A stretch of 64,000 nucleotides of DNA from Microbacterium testaceum StLB037 (lineage in GTDB: Bacteria; Actinomycetota; Actinomycetes; Actinomycetales; Microbacteriaceae): the NCBI RefSeq assembly GCF_000202635.1, contig NC_015125.1, positions 310,001 to 374,000 on the forward strand, in the 5' to 3' direction. Shown piece after piece: positions 62,220-64,000 of this stretch; position 1 is the first letter of the stretch, and every line of letters starts with the position of its first letter. A program made the translations under genes and the position numbers. The notes under the pieces were generated by a model, which saw nothing but the letters and a program-made list of their open reading frames with translations, had not been told where the DNA came from and made no database searches.

Positions 62220-62698
62220 CAGCAGAAGTCCCCGAAGACCTGCACGGGGTGGGCCGGGTCGGAATTCTCGACGATGACCGAGGCGGTCGCTTTCGGCCGC
62301 GCGGTCGCGAGGTAGCGCTTCTCGGCATCCGGAAGCGCAGGGCGCGGCGCGCCGATCGGCGGGTTGCTCTCGAGCCACACGGAGAAGTTCCACAGGCCCC
62401 GACGCTCGGTGGTGTGCAGGAAGCGGCCGTCGACCACGAGGACGGCATCGCCCTCGCCCGCACGGAACGGCGCGACGATGCCCTCCCGCACGTCGAGCGC
62501 AGCATCGTCGACGCTCGCGCGCTCCACGAGCGTGCCGTCCTCCGCGAGCACCGCGGCGAAACCGTCGGCGAAGGCCCGCGCGCGCTCGCCATCCCGTCCG
62601 TCGACCGCGACGACCACGCGCCCGGCCCGGGCGTTCTGCCGCATCAGGTCGCGCAGGCTCCGCTGCAGAGTCTCGACGGGGTTCTCGGGCGACGACAT
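62219..62698 (-). CDS. Uridine kinase-like protein with lost P-loop
   Basis: 159 residues resembling small uridine kinase-like NTPases (VVVAVDGRDGERA..., VLVVDGRFLHTTERRGLWNFSVWLES). In active relatives the loop is GxxGSGKT; here residues 33-41 read DGRDGERAR, with no Lys or Ser/Thr, so ATP binding in the normal way is unlikely. The second acidic strand (VLVVDGRF) is kept. It starts 6 nt after TAGGCT (62705-62710) and heads the truB operon. Confidence 0.8.
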   Translation of the reverse strand: MSSPENPVETLQRSLRDLMRQNARAGRVVVAVDGRDGERARAFADGFAAVLAEDGTLVERASVDDAALDVREGIVAPFRAGEGDAVLVVDGRFLHTTERRGLWNFSVWLESNPPIGAPRPALPDAEKRYLATARPKATASVIVENSDPAHPVQVFGDFC

Positions 62699-62766
62699 GC
62701 CTCCAGCCTACGGTCGCCCACCGACATCGCCCTCCCGCCCCTCCCGCCCCTCCAGCCCCACCCCGC

Positions 62767-62833
62767 CGAGAAACGCCGATCCGCGCGAGACACGGCGCGG
62801 CTCCGCATGTCTCGCCGCGAAGGGCGTTTCTCG
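62767..62833. repeat. Phased palindrome P5 (pentamer CGAGA)
   Basis: CGAGA at 62767 and 62786 (19 apart), inverted TCTCG at 62810 and 62829 (19 apart). Outer 13-bp perfect arms GCCGAGAAACGCC / GGCGTTTCTCGGC. Shares AAACGCCGATCC with P4. Here it lies between divergent genes, 34 nt before the mutY promoter box. Confidence 0.88.
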
Positions 62834-62872
62834 GCGCGCGCCGGGCCGCCTCCGGCCTCCTAGGCTGGAGGG

Positions 62873-63739
62873 ATGCCAGGACTCGCCGCCCCGCTCATCG
62901 CGTGGTATCGCGACGCGGCGCGCGACCTCCCCTGGCGCCGCGAGGGCTTCGGCGCCTGGGGCACGCTCGTGAGCGAGTTCATGCTGCAGCAGACCCCCGT
63001 GGCGAGGGTCATCCCGCACCTCGAGGCGTGGCTCGCACGCTGGCCGACTCCGACCGACCTCGCGGCCTCGCCTCCCGCCGAGGCCGTGACGCAGTGGGCG
63101 AACCTCGGTTACCCCCGACGCGCGCTGTGGCTGCACCGCGCGGCCGTCGAGATCCGCGACCGACACGACGGCGTCGTGCCGCGCGACGTCGACGCTCTCC
63201 TGGCCCTGACCGGCATCGGCGACTACACCGCGCGCGCCGTCGCTGTCTTCGCGTACGGGGATCGGCATCCGGTCGTCGACACGAACACCCGACGGGTCCT
63301 CGCCCGCGCCGTCGAGGGGCGCGCGCAGCCGGGCCCCCCGCACCGCCGCGACCTCGAGCGGATGGATGCCGAGCTGCCCGACGACATCGCCGCGTCGGCG
63401 ATCGTGAACGCCGCCGCCATGGAGCTGGGCGCGATCGTCTGCACGGCACGCTCGCCGAAGTGCGACCTCTGCCCGCTGGCCGCGCAATGCGCGTGGCGGG
63501 CGGCCGGCTACCCCGAGTCCGAGGATCTCCGGCGCCGACAGGCGAAGTACGAGGGCAGCGACCGACAGGCACGCGGTGCGGTGCTCAAGACCCTGCGCGA
63601 AGCCGCGCCCGCCCCGGTGCCGCTGTTCGCGATCGTGCCGGACTGGCCGGACGCCCGCCAACGCGATCGTGCGATCGACTCGCTCGTGGCGGACGGACTG
63701 GTCGAGATCGAGGACGATCTCCTCCATCTCCCCCGCTGA
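62873..63739 (+). CDS. mutY: A/G-specific adenine glycosylase MutY
   Basis: Removes adenine mispaired with 8-oxoguanine. The 288-residue protein has the catalytic Glu in SEFMLQQTPVARV, the helix-hairpin-helix LTGIGDYTARAV, the Asp in VVDTNTRRVLARA, and the iron-sulfur ligands C-x6-C-x2-C-x5-C at about 190-206. It lacks the C-terminal Nudix-like domain of E. coli MutY (350 residues), as do many short actinobacterial forms. ATG exactly 6 nt after TAGGCT (62861-62866). Confidence 0.94.
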   Translation: MPGLAAPLIAWYRDAARDLPWRREGFGAWGTLVSEFMLQQTPVARVIPHLEAWLARWPTPTDLAASPPAEAVTQWANLGYPRRALWLHRAAVEIRDRHDGVVPRDVDALLALTGIGDYTARAVAVFAYGDRHPVVDTNTRRVLARAVEGRAQPGPPHRRDLERMDAELPDDIAASAIVNAAAMELGAIVCTARSPKCDLCPLAAQCAWRAAGYPESEDLRRRQAKYEGSDRQARGAVLKTLREAAPAPVPLFAIVPDWPDARQRDRAIDSLVADGLVEIEDDLLHLPR

Positions 63740-63751
63740 CGACTCCCCGCC

Positions 63752-64000
63752 TCAGGACGCCGGGGCGCTCGCGCCCACCGGCCGACGATCGGGACCCAGC
63801 TCCGCCGCAAGGCGCGCGGGACGGAACTGCCCGAGCAGAACGAGAACGGCGATCACGACGGCGAAGACGCCCCACATGACCGCCCCGAGAGGCGAGATGA
63901 CCGTCAACGGGGGCGTCGGTGCCCCGGCGGCGACGAAGAGCGCGACCATTCCCGCCGAGGCGTTGAACGCTCCGTGCGCGAACACGGCGGGCCACACAGA
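63752..64000 (-). CDS. CPBP-family intramembrane metalloprotease, C-terminal end
   Basis: Partial: 82 visible C-terminal codons, frame open at the right edge. The family's third motif is visible as WPAVFAHGAFNASAG (His and Asn), followed by two helices and a short tail. These CAAX-protease-like proteins act in bacteriocin handling or membrane protein cleavage in other bacteria; the role here is unknown. It converges with mutY with 12 nt between stops. Confidence 0.75.
   Translation of the reverse strand, partial: SVWPAVFAHGAFNASAGMVALFVAAGAPTPPLTVISPLGAVMWGVFAVVIAVLVLLGQFRPARLAAELGPDRRPVGASAPAS

Overview
The window is a 64-kb piece of chromosome from a high-GC (about 70%) actinobacterium. 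Gene content, codon bias, leaderless promoters and intergenic repeats all fit the family Microbacteriaceae, most likely Microbacterium; this is inferred from gene families, as no rRNA is present. I see no tRNA, rRNA, CRISPR array, prophage or transposase gene.

Backbone. A minus-strand series of conserved genes runs through the window: ftsK (cut by the left edge), rnj, dapA, folA-thyA, dapB, pnp, rpsO, ribF, truB. This is the order known in Mycobacterium tuberculosis (Rv2748c to Rv2793c). It covers cell division, lysine/diaminopimelate synthesis, thymidylate/folate metabolism, RNA decay and ribosome/tRNA maturation. Blocks of variable genes separate its members, and the M16 peptidase gene usually found after pnp is absent here.

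Regions. 1-11.9 kb: ftsK, an acetyltransferase, rnj-dapA, a Nudix hydrolase, thyA-folA-SDR, a thioredoxin-DUF4395 pair, an OsmC-epimerase pair and dapB. 12-25 kb: a duplicated-domain lipoprotein, methyltransferases, a phosphatase, an aldo/keto reductase-like protein with an eroded active site, pnp, a secreted lysozyme-like protein, a glycosyltransferase-SGNH hydrolase fusion, DedA, a fructosamine kinase-like protein and a DRGH nuclease. 25-33 kb: a flavin reductase/LLM monooxygenase pair, an acyltransferase and the efeUOB iron-uptake operon behind a probable DtxR/IdeR box. 33.5-46.5 kb: rpsO, transporters, a molybdopterin oxidoreductase, YceI, FKBP, a PrsW-type protease, an FAH hydrolase, aspA, a phosphodiesterase and pitA behind a probable PHO box. 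46.7-64 kb: oligopeptidase B, an endonuclease gene between two inverted 70-bp elements, pfkA, a SNF2 helicase, copA behind a CsoR-type operator, an MFS pump, ribF, truB, mutY and the end of a CPBP protease gene.

Sequence-level signals may be the most unusual part. (1) The heptamer GGATGCC/GGCATCC occurs roughly nine times more often than base composition predicts. (2) Five intergenic palindromes share one architecture: two arms, each bounded by the same pentamer repeated 19 nt apart, with a different pentamer in each sub-family. (3) A 25-nt hairpin repeat family has two stem versions with compensatory changes. (4) At least 17 genes have a TAnnnT box exactly 6 nt before the start codon, implying leaderless mRNAs. 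(5) A nuclease gene is bracketed by inverted copies of a three-half-site element.
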